From Streptomyces sp. NBC_00224 (GTDB lineage: Bacteria; Actinomycetota; Actinomycetes; Streptomycetales; Streptomycetaceae), in the NCBI RefSeq assembly GCF_041435195.1, contig NZ_CP108106.1, positions 5,805,501-5,869,500 of the forward strand: a stretch of DNA of 64,000 nt, read 5' to 3'. Below, piece by piece: positions 1 to 8,487 of this stretch. The position numbers and the translations under genes were made by a program. A model generated the notes under the pieces. The model searched no databases and was not told the origin of the DNA. It worked only from the letters and a program-made list of their open reading frames with translations. The first letter of the stretch is position 1, and each line of letters starts with the position of its first letter.

Positions 1-424
1 GGAGCCGTTGGCGCAGCAGTTCGCCCTTCGGCGAGTCGAGCAGCTCGCGCAGGGCGGGCGAGACGGCCATCTCACCCGGGCCGGGCAGGGCGCTCAGACC
101 GGGCGGCACGGCGGGGTGCTTGCCCTCGGGGCGCAGCAGGAGTCCGCCGAGGGACTCGCCGCGGTACTGGGTGCCCACCATGTCGAAGAGCACCGAGCTG
201 TCGGAGCGCTCGAACGGCTTCTTGCTGCCGGAGGCGGCGGGCACCCGGGCGTCGCCGCGCGCGCTGCTCGCCTGGTTGACATGCGGGATCGACGCGGCCG
301 CGAAGAGCAGCGCGACCCCGAGCCCCACGCCGAGCGCGGTCAGCAGCGTACGGATCCAGCCCTCGCGGCCGCCGGTGAAGGCGAACTTGGCGCCGAGCGC
401 CAGCTCGCGGACGCGGCGGGTCAC
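1..424 (-). CDS. FtsX-like ABC transporter permease, N-terminal part (runs off left edge)
   Basis: Reading leftwards from GTG at 424, the first 141 residues are visible. They begin with a basic cytoplasmic stretch (VTRRVRELALGAKFAFTGG), then a hydrophobic helix (LLTALGVGLGVALLFAAASIP at about residues 30-50), then an extracytoplasmic segment. This is the N-terminal arrangement of MacB/FtsX permeases, whose usual four helices and large periplasmic-type domain would continue beyond the window. The GTG overlaps the TGA of the ATP-binding gene by four bases (GTGA), so translation is probably coupled and the two proteins form one transporter. Substrate unknown; lipid, peptide or drug export are typical for the family. 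The family call rests on a partial sequence plus context. Confidence 0.8.
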   Translation of the reverse strand, partial: MTRRVRELALGAKFAFTGGREGWIRTLLTALGVGLGVALLFAAASIPHVNQASSARGDARVPAASGSKKPFERSDSSVLFDMVGTQYRGESLGGLLLRPEGKHPAVPPGLSALPGPGEMAVSPALRELLDSPKGELLRQRL

Positions 425-1140
425 CGGGCACCGGCCGGGGCGGGCGTGAGATCGCGGGAGCGGCCGTCGCGGACGGTGATCTCGCGGTCCGAGTAGGCGG
501 CGACCCGGGTCTCGTGGGTGACCAGGACCACGGCCGCGCCGGTGTCCCGGGCGGCCTCGGTGAACAGTCGCATCACCAGCTCGCCGCTGAGCGAGTCCAG
601 GGCGCCGGTCGGCTCGTCGGCGAAGACCACCCGGGGCGCGGTGACCAGGGCGCGGGCGACGGCGACGCGCTGGCCCTGGCCGCCGGATATCTGGTCGGGC
701 CGCCGCCGGGCGACTCCGTCGACCTCCAGGCGCTCCAGCCAGTGCATCGCCGCGCGGTCGGCGTCCTTGCGGCGCACCCCGTCGAGCCGCAGCGGCAGCG
801 CCACGTTCTCGGCGCAGGTGAGCTCGGGCACGAGCTGGCCGAACTGGAACACGAACCCGAAGTCGCGGCGGCGCAGGGCCGAGCGCCGGGTGTCGTTCAT
901 CGCGGTCACGTCGCGCCCGTCGTACGTGATGGTCCCCGCGTCGGGCCGGACGATCCCGGCGAGACAGTGCAGCAGCGTGGACTTCCCGGACCCCGAGGGC
1001 CCCATGACGGCGACGACCTCACCGGGGGAGAGGGTGAAGTCCGCGCCGTCGAGGGCGGGTGTGGAGCCGAAGGCCTTGCGCAGCCCGCTCGCGCTGAGCA
1101 GGGGGCCGGACGACGGGCCGGATGACGAGCCGAGTGACAT
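421..1140 (-). CDS. ABC transporter ATP-binding protein (MacB/LolD type)
   Basis: 239 residues, a single nucleotide-binding domain. Visible motifs are Walker A (GPSGSGKST), the Q-loop (FVFQFGQLVPELT), the signature ISGGQGQRVAVARAL, Walker B (VVFADEPTGALD) and the switch histidine (LVTHE). The DEPTGALD form and the length are typical of the LolD/MacB/FtsE group that energises FtsX-like permeases. I chose ATG at 1140 because the reading frame upstream of it looks non-coding and crosses a palindromic operator. No convincing Shine-Dalgarno precedes it. The next gene is an FtsX permease overlapping by four bases. Such pairs in Streptomyces are often repressed by a PadR or TetR regulator; none is visible here and it may lie to the left. 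Confidence 0.92.
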   Translation of the reverse strand: MSLGSSSGPSSGPLLSASGLRKAFGSTPALDGADFTLSPGEVVAVMGPSGSGKSTLLHCLAGIVRPDAGTITYDGRDVTAMNDTRRSALRRRDFGFVFQFGQLVPELTCAENVALPLRLDGVRRKDADRAAMHWLERLEVDGVARRRPDQISGGQGQRVAVARALVTAPRVVFADEPTGALDSLSGELVMRLFTEAARDTGAAVVLVTHETRVAAYSDREITVRDGRSRDLTPAPAGAR

Positions 1141-1150
1141 GAGGAGGACT

Positions 1151-1193
1151 ATACGCACTAGGTATACGCGGTGTGTATACCCCTGGTGCATAG
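1151..1193. promoter_or_regulatory. Palindromic operator/promoter region of the ABC transporter
   Basis: The core at 1161-1181 is GGTATAC, seven bases, GTATACC. It sits inside a longer imperfect inverted repeat in which TACGCACTAG on the left mirrors CTGGTGCATA on the right. The element lies 20-40 bases upstream of the ATP-binding gene start, where a repressor would block RNA polymerase. The symmetry is seen directly; the identity of the binding protein is unknown. Confidence 0.55.
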
Positions 1194-1399
1194 CGCCTGG
1201 GGGAACATGACATTCCCATGCAAAAACGGGCAGGATCCTGGGTTCTGGCAACCCTCAGGGCCATTTGTCAGTCGGTTCCCATGGACCGGGTGCTGATTCT
1301 CACGTACGGAAAAGACGTGATGGGCTCCCCTTTGTCCACACGTGCGGTGTTAGTTTTCTGAGCTGATCTGGCGAGTCAAGAAGGCGAGCGACTGAGGTT

Positions 1400-3784
1400 A
1401 TGGGCCGAGCGGAAGAGCGGCGGGCCCGGCAGCGCGGTGCGCGCCGGACCACGCAGAAGAAGGGCGGGCGGATACGCAGGCTCTTCACCTGGAAGAAGAT
1501 GCTCGGCACCTTCTTCGGCCTCGTCCTGCTCACGATGGGCGGCTTCTACATCATCTATCTGATGACGCCGATCCCTGAGGCGAACGCCCAGGCGCAGCTG
1601 CAGAGCAACGTCTACAAGCTCTCCAACGGCAAGATCATCGCCCGCACCGGGCAGCTCAACCGTGAGGTCGTCGGGCTCGACAAGATCCCCGAGAAGGTCC
1701 AGCTGGACTTCGTCGCCGCCGAGAACATGTCCTTCTACAAGGACTCCGGCGTCGACTTCAAGGGCACCGCCCGAGGCCTGCTGAACACCCTCTCCGGCAA
1801 GGGCAAGCAGGGTGGCTCGACCATCACCCAGCAGTACGTCAAGAACTTCTACCTGAGCCAGGACCAGACGGTCACCCGCAAGCTCAAGGAGCTGGTGATC
1901 TCCCTCAAGGTCGACCAGAAGTACGACAAGAAGGAGATCCTGGCCGGGTACATCAACACCAGTTTCTACGGCCGCAACTCCTACGGCATCCAGGCCGCGG
2001 CGCAGGCGTACTACGGGGTGGACTCCACCAAGCTGACCACCGAGCAGGGCGCCTATCTGGCGGCGCTGCTCCAGGCGCCCAGCCAGTACGACTGGGCGGT
2101 GGCCACGGAGACCGGCAAGAAGCTGGTGACCAACCGCTGGAACTACGTCCTCGACAACATGGTCAAGATGAAGGAACTGGACGCGGCCCAGCGGGCGGCG
2201 ATGAAGTTCCCGGTGCCGATCGAGCCCAAGCCCGACCCCGGCATGGAGGGCCAGACCGGCTACATGGTCCGGGCCGCCAAGGAAGAGCTCGTCCACAACG
2301 GCATCAGCGAAGCGGATCTGGCCAAGGGCGGCTGGACCATCACGCTCAACATCGACCCCAAGAAGCAGCAGCTCCTTGAGGGCGCGGTGAAGCAGGAGCT
2401 GACCAGCAAGCTGGACAAGAAGAAGAAGGTCGACCAGGACGTCCAGGCCGGCGCCGTCTCGGTGGACCCGAAGACCGGTTCGGTCGTCGCGCTGTACGGC
2501 GGCCAGGACTATATGAAGCACCAGATCAGCAACGCGAAGACGGCCACCTACCAGCCCGCCTCGACCTTCAAGCCGCTGATCCTCGCCGCCGCGCTCAACG
2601 ACAAGGCCGAGACGCAGGACGGCAAGGAGATCCGGGCCAACACGATCTACAACGGCGACAACAAGCGCCCGGTGAAGGGCAAGGGCGGCGACAGCTACGC
2701 GCCGCCCAACGAGGACGACCAGAGCTACGGCCCCATCACCGTGCAGACGGCGATGAACAAGTCCGTCAACAGCGTCTTCGCGCAGATGGGCGTGGACGTG
2801 GGGCTTCCGAAGCTGCGGGACACAGCCGTCGCGCTCGGCCTCAACCACATGAAGGGCGTCGGCGCCCATCCCGCCATGACCCTGGGCTCGTACGGCGCGA
2901 GCCCGATGGAGATGGCCGGCGCGTACGCCACGCTCGACAACCACGGCAAGAAGGTCACGCCGTCCATCGTCAAGTCGGCCCAGCACAAGACGGCCAAGTA
3001 CAACAGGCCGGACCCGATCGGCGACCAGGTGGTCAGCCGTGAGGCGGCCGACGCCGTCACCTCGGTGCTCACCGGCGTGGTCGACGACGGTACGGCCAAG
3101 AGGTCGGTGCGGGACGCGTCCAACCGCGACGGGCAGGTGGTCGCGGGCAAGACCGGTACCTCCGACGACAACAAGTCGGCCTGGTTCACCGGCTACACGC
3201 CCTCGCTGGTGACCTCCGTCGGTCTGTGGGGCGAGGCCGCCGGGCCGCGTACGGTGAAGATCGACGGCAAGGAGACCACGGTCGGCAAGGGCAGCCAGGT
3301 CTCCCTCAAGGACGTCGCCGACATCGACGGCCGGGTCGCCGGTGGCTCCATTCCGGCGAGGATCTGGGCCGCGTACACCTTCGACGCGGTCGGCAGTAGC
3401 GACTCCGAGTTCGACCTGGACACCGACCAGGGCGCGGCCAAGCAGCCGGACGAGACCCCGGCGACCACGCCGTCCAACACCCCGTCCAACACGCCCTCGC
3501 ACACCCCGTCGCACACCCCGAGCCGGACACCGTCGCGCACGCCGAGCCACACCCCGTCGCGCACGCCGACGACCGGCGGCACCAACGGGCAGCCCACCAA
3601 CGGCGGCACCACCACCGGTCAGACCAACGGCGGTACCACCGGCCAGCCCACCAACGGCGGCACGACCACCGGTCAGACCAACGGCGGCACCACCACCGGC
3701 ACGACCGACGGCGGGACGACCACGGGAACGGCCGACGGCGGGACGAACCAGGGCACCATCCAGGGCGGCGGCAACACGCCGTAG
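1400..3784 (+). CDS. Bifunctional class A penicillin-binding protein (transglycosylase/transpeptidase)
   Basis: 794 residues. An Arg/Lys-rich cytoplasmic start is followed by one membrane anchor (about residues 33-55). A GT51 glycosyltransferase domain follows, with Glu108 in AAENMSF and the GGSTITQQ motif. The transpeptidase domain has nucleophile Ser388 in ASTFKPL, the SVN motif at Ser455-Asn457 and KTGT at Lys584. The enzyme polymerises lipid II and cross-links peptidoglycan outside the membrane. The last 110 or so residues are low complexity: TPS-type repeats (about 695-730), then GGTTTG/TNGG repeats. Such tails vary quickly between strains and probably span or contact the wall. The start at 1400 is supported by the family-like basic N-terminus, although GAGG lies only two bases from ATG. 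A strong terminator follows. Confidence 0.95.
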   Translation: MGRAEERRARQRGARRTTQKKGGRIRRLFTWKKMLGTFFGLVLLTMGGFYIIYLMTPIPEANAQAQLQSNVYKLSNGKIIARTGQLNREVVGLDKIPEKVQLDFVAAENMSFYKDSGVDFKGTARGLLNTLSGKGKQGGSTITQQYVKNFYLSQDQTVTRKLKELVISLKVDQKYDKKEILAGYINTSFYGRNSYGIQAAAQAYYGVDSTKLTTEQGAYLAALLQAPSQYDWAVATETGKKLVTNRWNYVLDNMVKMKELDAAQRAAMKFPVPIEPKPDPGMEGQTGYMVRAAKEELVHNGISEADLAKGGWTITLNIDPKKQQLLEGAVKQELTSKLDKKKKVDQDVQAGAVSVDPKTGSVVALYGGQDYMKHQISNAKTATYQPASTFKPLILAAALNDKAETQDGKEIRANTIYNGDNKRPVKGKGGDSYAPPNEDDQSYGPITVQTAMNKSVNSVFAQMGVDVGLPKLRDTAVALGLNHMKGVGAHPAMTLGSYGASPMEMAGAYATLDNHGKKVTPSIVKSAQHKTAKYNRPDPIGDQVVSREAADAVTSVLTGVVDDGTAKRSVRDASNRDGQVVAGKTGTSDDNKSAWFTGYTPSLVTSVGLWGEAAGPRTVKIDGKETTVGKGSQVSLKDVADIDGRVAGGSIPARIWAAYTFDAVGSSDSEFDLDTDQGAAKQPDETPATTPSNTPSNTPSHTPSHTPSRTPSRTPSHTPSRTPTTGGTNGQPTNGGTTTGQTNGGTTGQPTNGGTTTGQTNGGTTTGTTDGGTTTGTADGGTNQGTIQGGGNTP

Positions 3785-3804
3785 CCCACGCCCGTGACAC
3801 GCAG

Positions 3805-3838
3805 GTCGGCCCCCCACCCATCAGGGCGGGGGGCCGAC
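3805..3838 (+). terminator. Terminator between the convergent PBP and SpoIIE genes
   Basis: An 11-base perfect inverted repeat (GTCGGCCCCCC at 3805-3815 and its complement at 3828-3838) with a 12-base loop. It lies between two genes that converge, so it can serve both. There is no T-tract, as is usual for Streptomyces terminators. Confidence 0.8.
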
Positions 3839-3878
3839 GCGTTTCACCTGCCGCCCGGCAACGGGCCGGGCGATCGCC

Positions 3879-5978
3879 TCAGGGGCGGGTCGCCAGCTCG
3901 AACCAGACCACCTTGCCGCCGGAGAGCCGGGTCGCGCCCCACCGCCTGGCCAGCCGGTTCACCAGGAACAGACCGCGCCCGCCCTCGTCGGTGTCCCGCG
4001 CCCGCCGCTGCCGGGGCAGCTGCGGCGAGTCGTCGCCGACCTCGCAGCGCAGGACGTCCGTCTTGAGCAGCCGCAGGGTCACCGGGCGCTCCGCGTACCG
4101 CACGGCGTTGGTGACGACCTCGCTGACCAGCAGCTCCACCGAGTCCGTGAGCTCCTCAAGACCCCAGCGGGCCAGGGCGCGCCGGGCCAGTCGGCGGGCC
4201 CGGCCGGGTGCCGAGTCCTCCGGGTCCAGGAACCAGTACGCCACGTCGCTCGGCGCGATCCCGTCGAAGCGGGCGGCGAGCAGCGCGATGTCGTCGTCCC
4301 GGTCGCCGGGGCCCAGCATGTCCAGGACGTCGTCGCAGAGCGCTTCGAGCGGCGGCGGGTGGTCCGGGCCGGTCAGCTGGGCGGTGGCGGCGAGGCGCTC
4401 GCGGAGCTGCTCGATGCCGGTCCACACGTCCCGCAGCCGGGACTCCACCAGGCCGTCCGTGTACAGGAGCAGGGTGGCGCCCGCCGGGGCGTCCAGCTCG
4501 ACCGCCTCGAAGTCGACCCCGCCCACGCCGATCGGCGCGCCCGGCGGCACCCGCAGCACCTCGGCGCGCCCGCCCAGGTGCAGCAGGACCGGCGGCGGAT
4601 GTCCGGCGTTGGCGATGGTGATCCGGTGGGCGACCGGGTCGTACACCGCGTACAGGCAGGTCGCCATCCGGTCGGTGCCGAGCCGCTGGGCCTGCTCGTC
4701 GAGGTGGTGCAGCACTTCCTGGGGCGGCAGGTCGAGCCCGGCCAGGGTCTGCGCGGTGGTGCGCAGCTGGCCCATGATCGCGGCCGAGGTCATCGAGTGG
4801 CCCATGACGTCGCCGACGACCAGCGCGACCCGGCTGCCGGGCAGCGGGATCGCGTCGTACCAGTCACCGCCGACCCGGGCGGTCTCGGCGGCCGGCAGAT
4901 AGCGCGAGGCGAGCCGCACGCCGGTCGGCTGGGGCAGCGAGTCCGGCAGCATGGTCCGCTGGAGCTCGTCGGCGATGTACGCCTCGCGCCCGTACAGCAC
5001 GGCCTTGTCGATGCCGAGCGCGGTGTGGGTGGCCAACTGGGCCGCCACCAGCAGGTCGTTCGCCTCGAAGGCGGGCCGCTCCAGGCCGCGTACGAACACG
5101 GCGGCGCCGATCACGCGGCGCCGGCCCCGGAGCGGGGCGAGTATGGTCCGGTGGCCGCCCGGGACCGGGCGGTCGGGGCCGAGCAACTCGGCCAGGGCGA
5201 GCCGGGCGGGCACGGAGTCGCCGAAGACCGGCCGCACCCCGCGCAGCACCTCGGCGAGGGCGCCGCCGGTGCGGACCTCGCAGAGCTCGGCGGCCGGCGT
5301 CAGATCGGTCTGGGCGTTCAGCAGGGACAGGGCGTCGATCGCCTCCGGCTCCTGGAGGGACTCATCGACTAAACGCAGCCGGTCGGTTCGGCGCAGCCGC
5401 AGCACGAAGGGGCTGGCGGGCCGCTCGTCCCCGACCGGAAGCGGGTCGCGCAGATGCACGAGTATCGCGTCCGAGAAGGTCGGGACGGTGGCCCGGCACA
5501 GCCCGAGCACGATCTCGTCGAGGTCTATGCCGCGCGCGATCCTGCGGGTCGCGGCGCCCACGAACCGCAGCCGGTCGCCCTCGCGGCGGGCCACGGCCGC
5601 ACTGTCCCCGCCGATGGGGATCTCGCCGCCGCTGCCGGCCCCGGGAGCGCCGGAGGCCGGGCCGCCGGGCACGTCGTCGCCCGGGGACTGGGAGGGACCC
5701 CGTCCGGGCGGCACCCCCATCGCGCTCGCGGTCGCCGCCGCGCCCAGATCACGGGCGAGGTCGCGCGAGCCCGGCTCGGGCTGGCCGGGCACGGAGGCGG
5801 TGGCCGCGCGGGCCTGGCCCCGCCGGGCGGCCGGAGCCGTGGCCTGGGGAGCGGGCACTGCGGAGTGCGCGGCGGAGCCCGCGCCCGGCTCGTCCGGGCG
5901 CGGCCGGGCCGCCTCAGGAGGCCGGGCCAGCTGCTCCTGGTGCCGGCTCTCGTGCGAAGTGGGCTGGTGCTCCGTCAC
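3879..5978 (-). CDS. SpoIIE-type PP2C phosphatase with GAF and HATPase domains
   Basis: 699 residues from GTG at 5978. The first 120 or so residues are Ala/Pro/Gly-rich and probably disordered. A GAF-like domain covers about residues 125-300. The SpoIIE/RsbU PP2C domain follows (about 310-540), with metal-binding signatures GGDWYDAI and GDVMGHS and a C-terminal DDDIALLAARF. The end is a GHKL/RsbW-type ATPase (about 560-695) with N-box ELLVSEVVTNAVRYA and DEGGRGLFLV. Proteins of this build dephosphorylate anti-anti-sigma factors and may also act as anti-sigma kinases, linking small-molecule or redox sensing to stress or developmental sigma factors. No sigma partner gene is adjacent. An in-frame ATG at 6122 would add 48 residues of unconvincing sequence, so I prefer 5978. 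Confidence 0.9.
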   Translation of the reverse strand: MTEHQPTSHESRHQEQLARPPEAARPRPDEPGAGSAAHSAVPAPQATAPAARRGQARAATASVPGQPEPGSRDLARDLGAAATASAMGVPPGRGPSQSPGDDVPGGPASGAPGAGSGGEIPIGGDSAAVARREGDRLRFVGAATRRIARGIDLDEIVLGLCRATVPTFSDAILVHLRDPLPVGDERPASPFVLRLRRTDRLRLVDESLQEPEAIDALSLLNAQTDLTPAAELCEVRTGGALAEVLRGVRPVFGDSVPARLALAELLGPDRPVPGGHRTILAPLRGRRRVIGAAVFVRGLERPAFEANDLLVAAQLATHTALGIDKAVLYGREAYIADELQRTMLPDSLPQPTGVRLASRYLPAAETARVGGDWYDAIPLPGSRVALVVGDVMGHSMTSAAIMGQLRTTAQTLAGLDLPPQEVLHHLDEQAQRLGTDRMATCLYAVYDPVAHRITIANAGHPPPVLLHLGGRAEVLRVPPGAPIGVGGVDFEAVELDAPAGATLLLYTDGLVESRLRDVWTGIEQLRERLAATAQLTGPDHPPPLEALCDDVLDMLGPGDRDDDIALLAARFDGIAPSDVAYWFLDPEDSAPGRARRLARRALARWGLEELTDSVELLVSEVVTNAVRYAERPVTLRLLKTDVLRCEVGDDSPQLPRQRRARDTDEGGRGLFLVNRLARRWGATRLSGGKVVWFELATRP

Positions 5979-6215
5979 GCGTCGGGTTCCGTCCGTCCGG
6001 AGTGAGACATCCACCGTGCTGGAAGCAGGGCAAGGATGCGCGAGGCAGTCGCTTCGTGCGGTATACCCGCTCCATGGGCGGCCGCGACACCGCTCACGTC
6101 CCGACCCCCCTTGAGGTGACATACGGTCAATTTGCGCCCTGGGTTCCCTCGTTGTCGATGCGCAGCCTTGCGGAGGACGATCCTACGTTTGAACCCCGGG
6201 GGCGCATCAAGGGTC

Positions 6216-6890
6216 TCACGACGGCATATGCGCCGGGGTGCGATCCCAGTCCGCCGGGAGCGCCGGAACCGGCCACCGCGGATCGGGCCGCCACTCCTCC
6301 CACCCGTCCGAGAACGGCCTGCCCCACGCCCGGATCACCTCGACCGCCGCCGCCCCTGCCGCCCGGACCCGCCGGGCCTGGGCCGCGTCCATCAGCCCCA
6401 CCCGCTGGGCCTGCGCGAACTCGTCCTCGTCCCGCCACTGCCAGGTGCGGTCCGGGTAGACGGAGATGTCGAGAAAGTGGTCCTCGGAGTCGATCCCGCC
6501 CGACCACCGCGTGCGCGGCTCCTCCAGGTTCACGTACCAGCTCCGGAAGCGCCAGCCCCGCTCCCAGAACAGCCAGACCGACCAGGGGTCGCCGGGGCGC
6601 GCCAGCTTGAGCACCCCGGTGCCGAACCAGCGCGCGCGCTCCGTGGTGCGCGGGGCGGTGTAGCGGGTGGCGAGGGGCTCCTCGTGGACGGGGGTGCCGT
6701 CCACGAGCACGGGCTTGACGCACTCGGTGCCCGGCGCCATCCACACGGCGAGCAGTTCGTCGGTGTCCTGGACGACGGTCACCGGGCGGCAGATGTGGAC
6801 GTGGCTGTTCGGGCCGGGGGCATTGCCGCGGTAGCGCCAGAGGATCTGGTCCCCCGGCGCCCAGTGGTTCATGCCTCCGGTACCTGTCAT
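6216..6890 (-). CDS. DUF402 family protein (FomD-like nucleotide hydrolase fold)
   Basis: 224 residues. The DUF402 core is recognisable: RSWYVNLEEPRTRW, then DSEDHFLDI, then PDRTWQWRDEDEF. The conserved Asp/Glu residues are those that bind divalent metal in FomD and related nucleoside phosphatases. A cytoplasmic phosphohydrolase acting on a nucleotide conjugate is the family expectation, but the substrate cannot be told. The start at ATG 6890 has a -10 hexamer TAGGAT six bases upstream, which suggests a leaderless transcript. A second in-frame ATG (residue 7) has GGAGG only one base away and is less likely. Confidence 0.82.
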   Translation of the reverse strand: MTGTGGMNHWAPGDQILWRYRGNAPGPNSHVHICRPVTVVQDTDELLAVWMAPGTECVKPVLVDGTPVHEEPLATRYTAPRTTERARWFGTGVLKLARPGDPWSVWLFWERGWRFRSWYVNLEEPRTRWSGGIDSEDHFLDISVYPDRTWQWRDEDEFAQAQRVGLMDAAQARRVRAAGAAAVEVIRAWGRPFSDGWEEWRPDPRWPVPALPADWDRTPAHMPS

Positions 6891-6896
6891 GCGCAG

Positions 6897-6902
6897 ATCC
6901 TA
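6897..6902 (-). promoter_or_regulatory. -10 hexamer TAGGAT, probable leaderless promoter of the DUF402 gene
   Basis: On the minus strand TAGGAT is followed by six bases and then ATG, so transcription would start at or next to the start codon. The spacing is seen; the leaderless mode is inferred. Confidence 0.5.
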
Positions 6903-6988
6903 GGAGCACGGTCAAGACCGCGCTGCGACCCGCGTCACGGCCGCGGTCATCGCCCGGTCATCGCTCCGGCACCGGCACCGTCCGCGCC

Positions 6989-8380
6989 TCACGGCCGGGT
7001 CATCCGCAGTACGTCCAGGGCCTCGTCCAGCTGCGCCTCGGTGAGGTCGCCGCGCTCCACGTACCCGCCCGCCAGGACCACTTCGCGGATCGTCCTGCGC
7101 TCGGCCAGCGACTTCTTGGCGACCTTCGCCGCCTCCTCGTACCCGATGTACTTGTTGAGCGGGGTGACGACCGACGGCGAGGACTCCGCGTACTCCCGCG
7201 CCCGCTCGCGGTTCGCGGTGATCCCGTCGACGGTGCGGTCGGCGAGCAGTCGGGAGACGCTCGCGAGCAGCCGGATCGACTCCAGCAGGTTCCTGGCGAT
7301 GACCGGGAGCATCACGTTCAGCTCGAAGTTGCCCGCCGCACCCGCCGCCGCGACCGTCGCGTCGTTGCCGGTCACCTGCGCGGCGACCATCAGCACGGCC
7401 TCCGGGATGACCGGGTTGACCTTGCCGGGCATGATCGAGGAGCCCGGCTGGAGGTCGGGCAGGTTGATCTCGGCCAGTCCGGTGCGCGGCCCCGACGCCA
7501 TCCAGCGCAGATCGTTGGAGATCTTGGTGAGCGAGACGCCGACCGTGCGGAGCTGGCCGGACGTCTCCACCAGGCCGTCCCGCGCCCCCTGCGCCTCGAA
7601 GTGGTCGCGGGCCTCGGTGAGCGGAAGGCCGGTCGCCCGCGCCACCTCCGCGATCACGGCCGCCGAGAACCCGGGCGGGGTGTTGATGCCGGTGCCGACG
7701 GCGGTGCCGCCCAGCGGGAGCTCGGCGAGCCGGGGCAGCGAGGCCCGCAGCCGCTCCACGCCGTAGCGCATGGCCGCCGCGTAGCCGCCGAACTCCTGGC
7801 CGAGGGTGACCGGGGTGGCGTCCATCAGATGCGTACGCCCGGACTTCACCACGTCCGCGAACTCGGCGGCCTTGCGCTCCAGGGCCTCGGCGAGGTGTTC
7901 CAGGGCCGGGATCAGATCGCCGGTGACGGCGGCCGTGGCGGCGATGTGGATGGAGGAGGGGAAGACGTCGTTGGACGACTGCGAGGCGTTGACATGGTCG
8001 TTGGGGTGGACGTCCCGGCCGAGGCGCTCGCTCGCCAGGGTCGCCACCACCTCGTTCATGTTCATGTTGGACGAGGTGCCCGAGCCGGTCTGGAAGACGT
8101 CGACCGGGAAGTGCTCGTCCCACCGCCCCTCGGCGACCTCCGCGGCCGCCTCCTGGACCGCCCCCGCGATGTCCTTGTCCAGCACGCCCAGTTCGGCGTT
8201 GACCTTGGCGGCGGCCGCCTTGATCCTGGCCAGCGCCTCGATGTGGGCGCGCTCCAGACGCTGTCCGGAGACGGGGAAGTTCTCCACCGCCCGCTGCGTC
8301 TGGGCCCGCCACTTGGCGTGCGCGGGGACCCGCACCTCGCCCATGGAGTCGTGCTCGACGCGGTACTCACTGTCGTTCAT
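6989..8380 (-). CDS. fumC: Class II fumarate hydratase (iron-independent)
   Basis: 463 residues, cytoplasmic. It interconverts fumarate and L-malate in the TCA cycle. The superfamily signature [11 protein letters not shown] is present with catalytic Ser315 on the mobile loop. [14 protein letters not shown] and [11 protein letters not shown] match the other two conserved regions of the fumarase/aspartase superfamily. The first region reads as fumarase rather than aspartase or argininosuccinate lyase. ATG 8380 is chosen because AAGGAGG stands nine bases upstream. The gene is divergent from the SGNH esterase. A second, unrelated fumarase (class I) lies about 4.7 kb away, an arrangement I recall as normal in Streptomyces. 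Class II enzymes need no metal cofactor and typically serve when iron is short or oxidants are present. Confidence 0.95.
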   Translation of the reverse strand: MNDSEYRVEHDSMGEVRVPAHAKWRAQTQRAVENFPVSGQRLERAHIEALARIKAAAAKVNAELGVLDKDIAGAVQEAAAEVAEGRWDEHFPVDVFQTGSGTSSNMNMNEVVATLASERLGRDVHPNDHVNASQSSNDVFPSSIHIAATAAVTGDLIPALEHLAEALERKAAEFADVVKSGRTHLMDATPVTLGQEFGGYAAAMRYGVERLRASLPRLAELPLGGTAVGTGINTPPGFSAAVIAEVARATGLPLTEARDHFEAQGARDGLVETSGQLRTVGVSLTKISNDLRWMASGPRTGLAEINLPDLQPGSSIMPGKVNPVIPEAVLMVAAQVTGNDATVAAAGAAGNFELNVMLPVIARNLLESIRLLASVSRLLADRTVDGITANRERAREYAESSPSVVTPLNKYIGYEEAAKVAKKSLAERRTIREVVLAGGYVERGDLTEAQLDEALDVLRMTRP

Positions 8381-8487
8381 GTTCTTGAACCTCCTTGTAA
8401 AGATGAGCACTTGTCTTGTTCTAGCTATTCCCAAGGGGCCCTACCGGCCAGTAAATACCGGTGGTAACTCATCACCGGGGAGGCGCA

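Noticed and set aside
3489..3770. Short tandem repeats resembling a repeat array
   Set aside because: They are in-frame codons for the TPS and NGGTTTG tail of the penicillin-binding protein, with no spacer structure; not CRISPR.
1376..3817. An 813-codon open frame antisense to the penicillin-binding protein
   Set aside because: Product of GC3 bias: its translation is Arg/Gly/Val/Leu-rich without any domain, while the + strand frame holds all PBP motifs.
5979..6122. Upstream ATG at 6122 as the start of the GAF-SpoIIE gene
   Set aside because: Adds 48 residues without conservation-like character, whereas the GTG at 5978 opens a Glu/Gln/His-rich sequence typical of these proteins; not certain.
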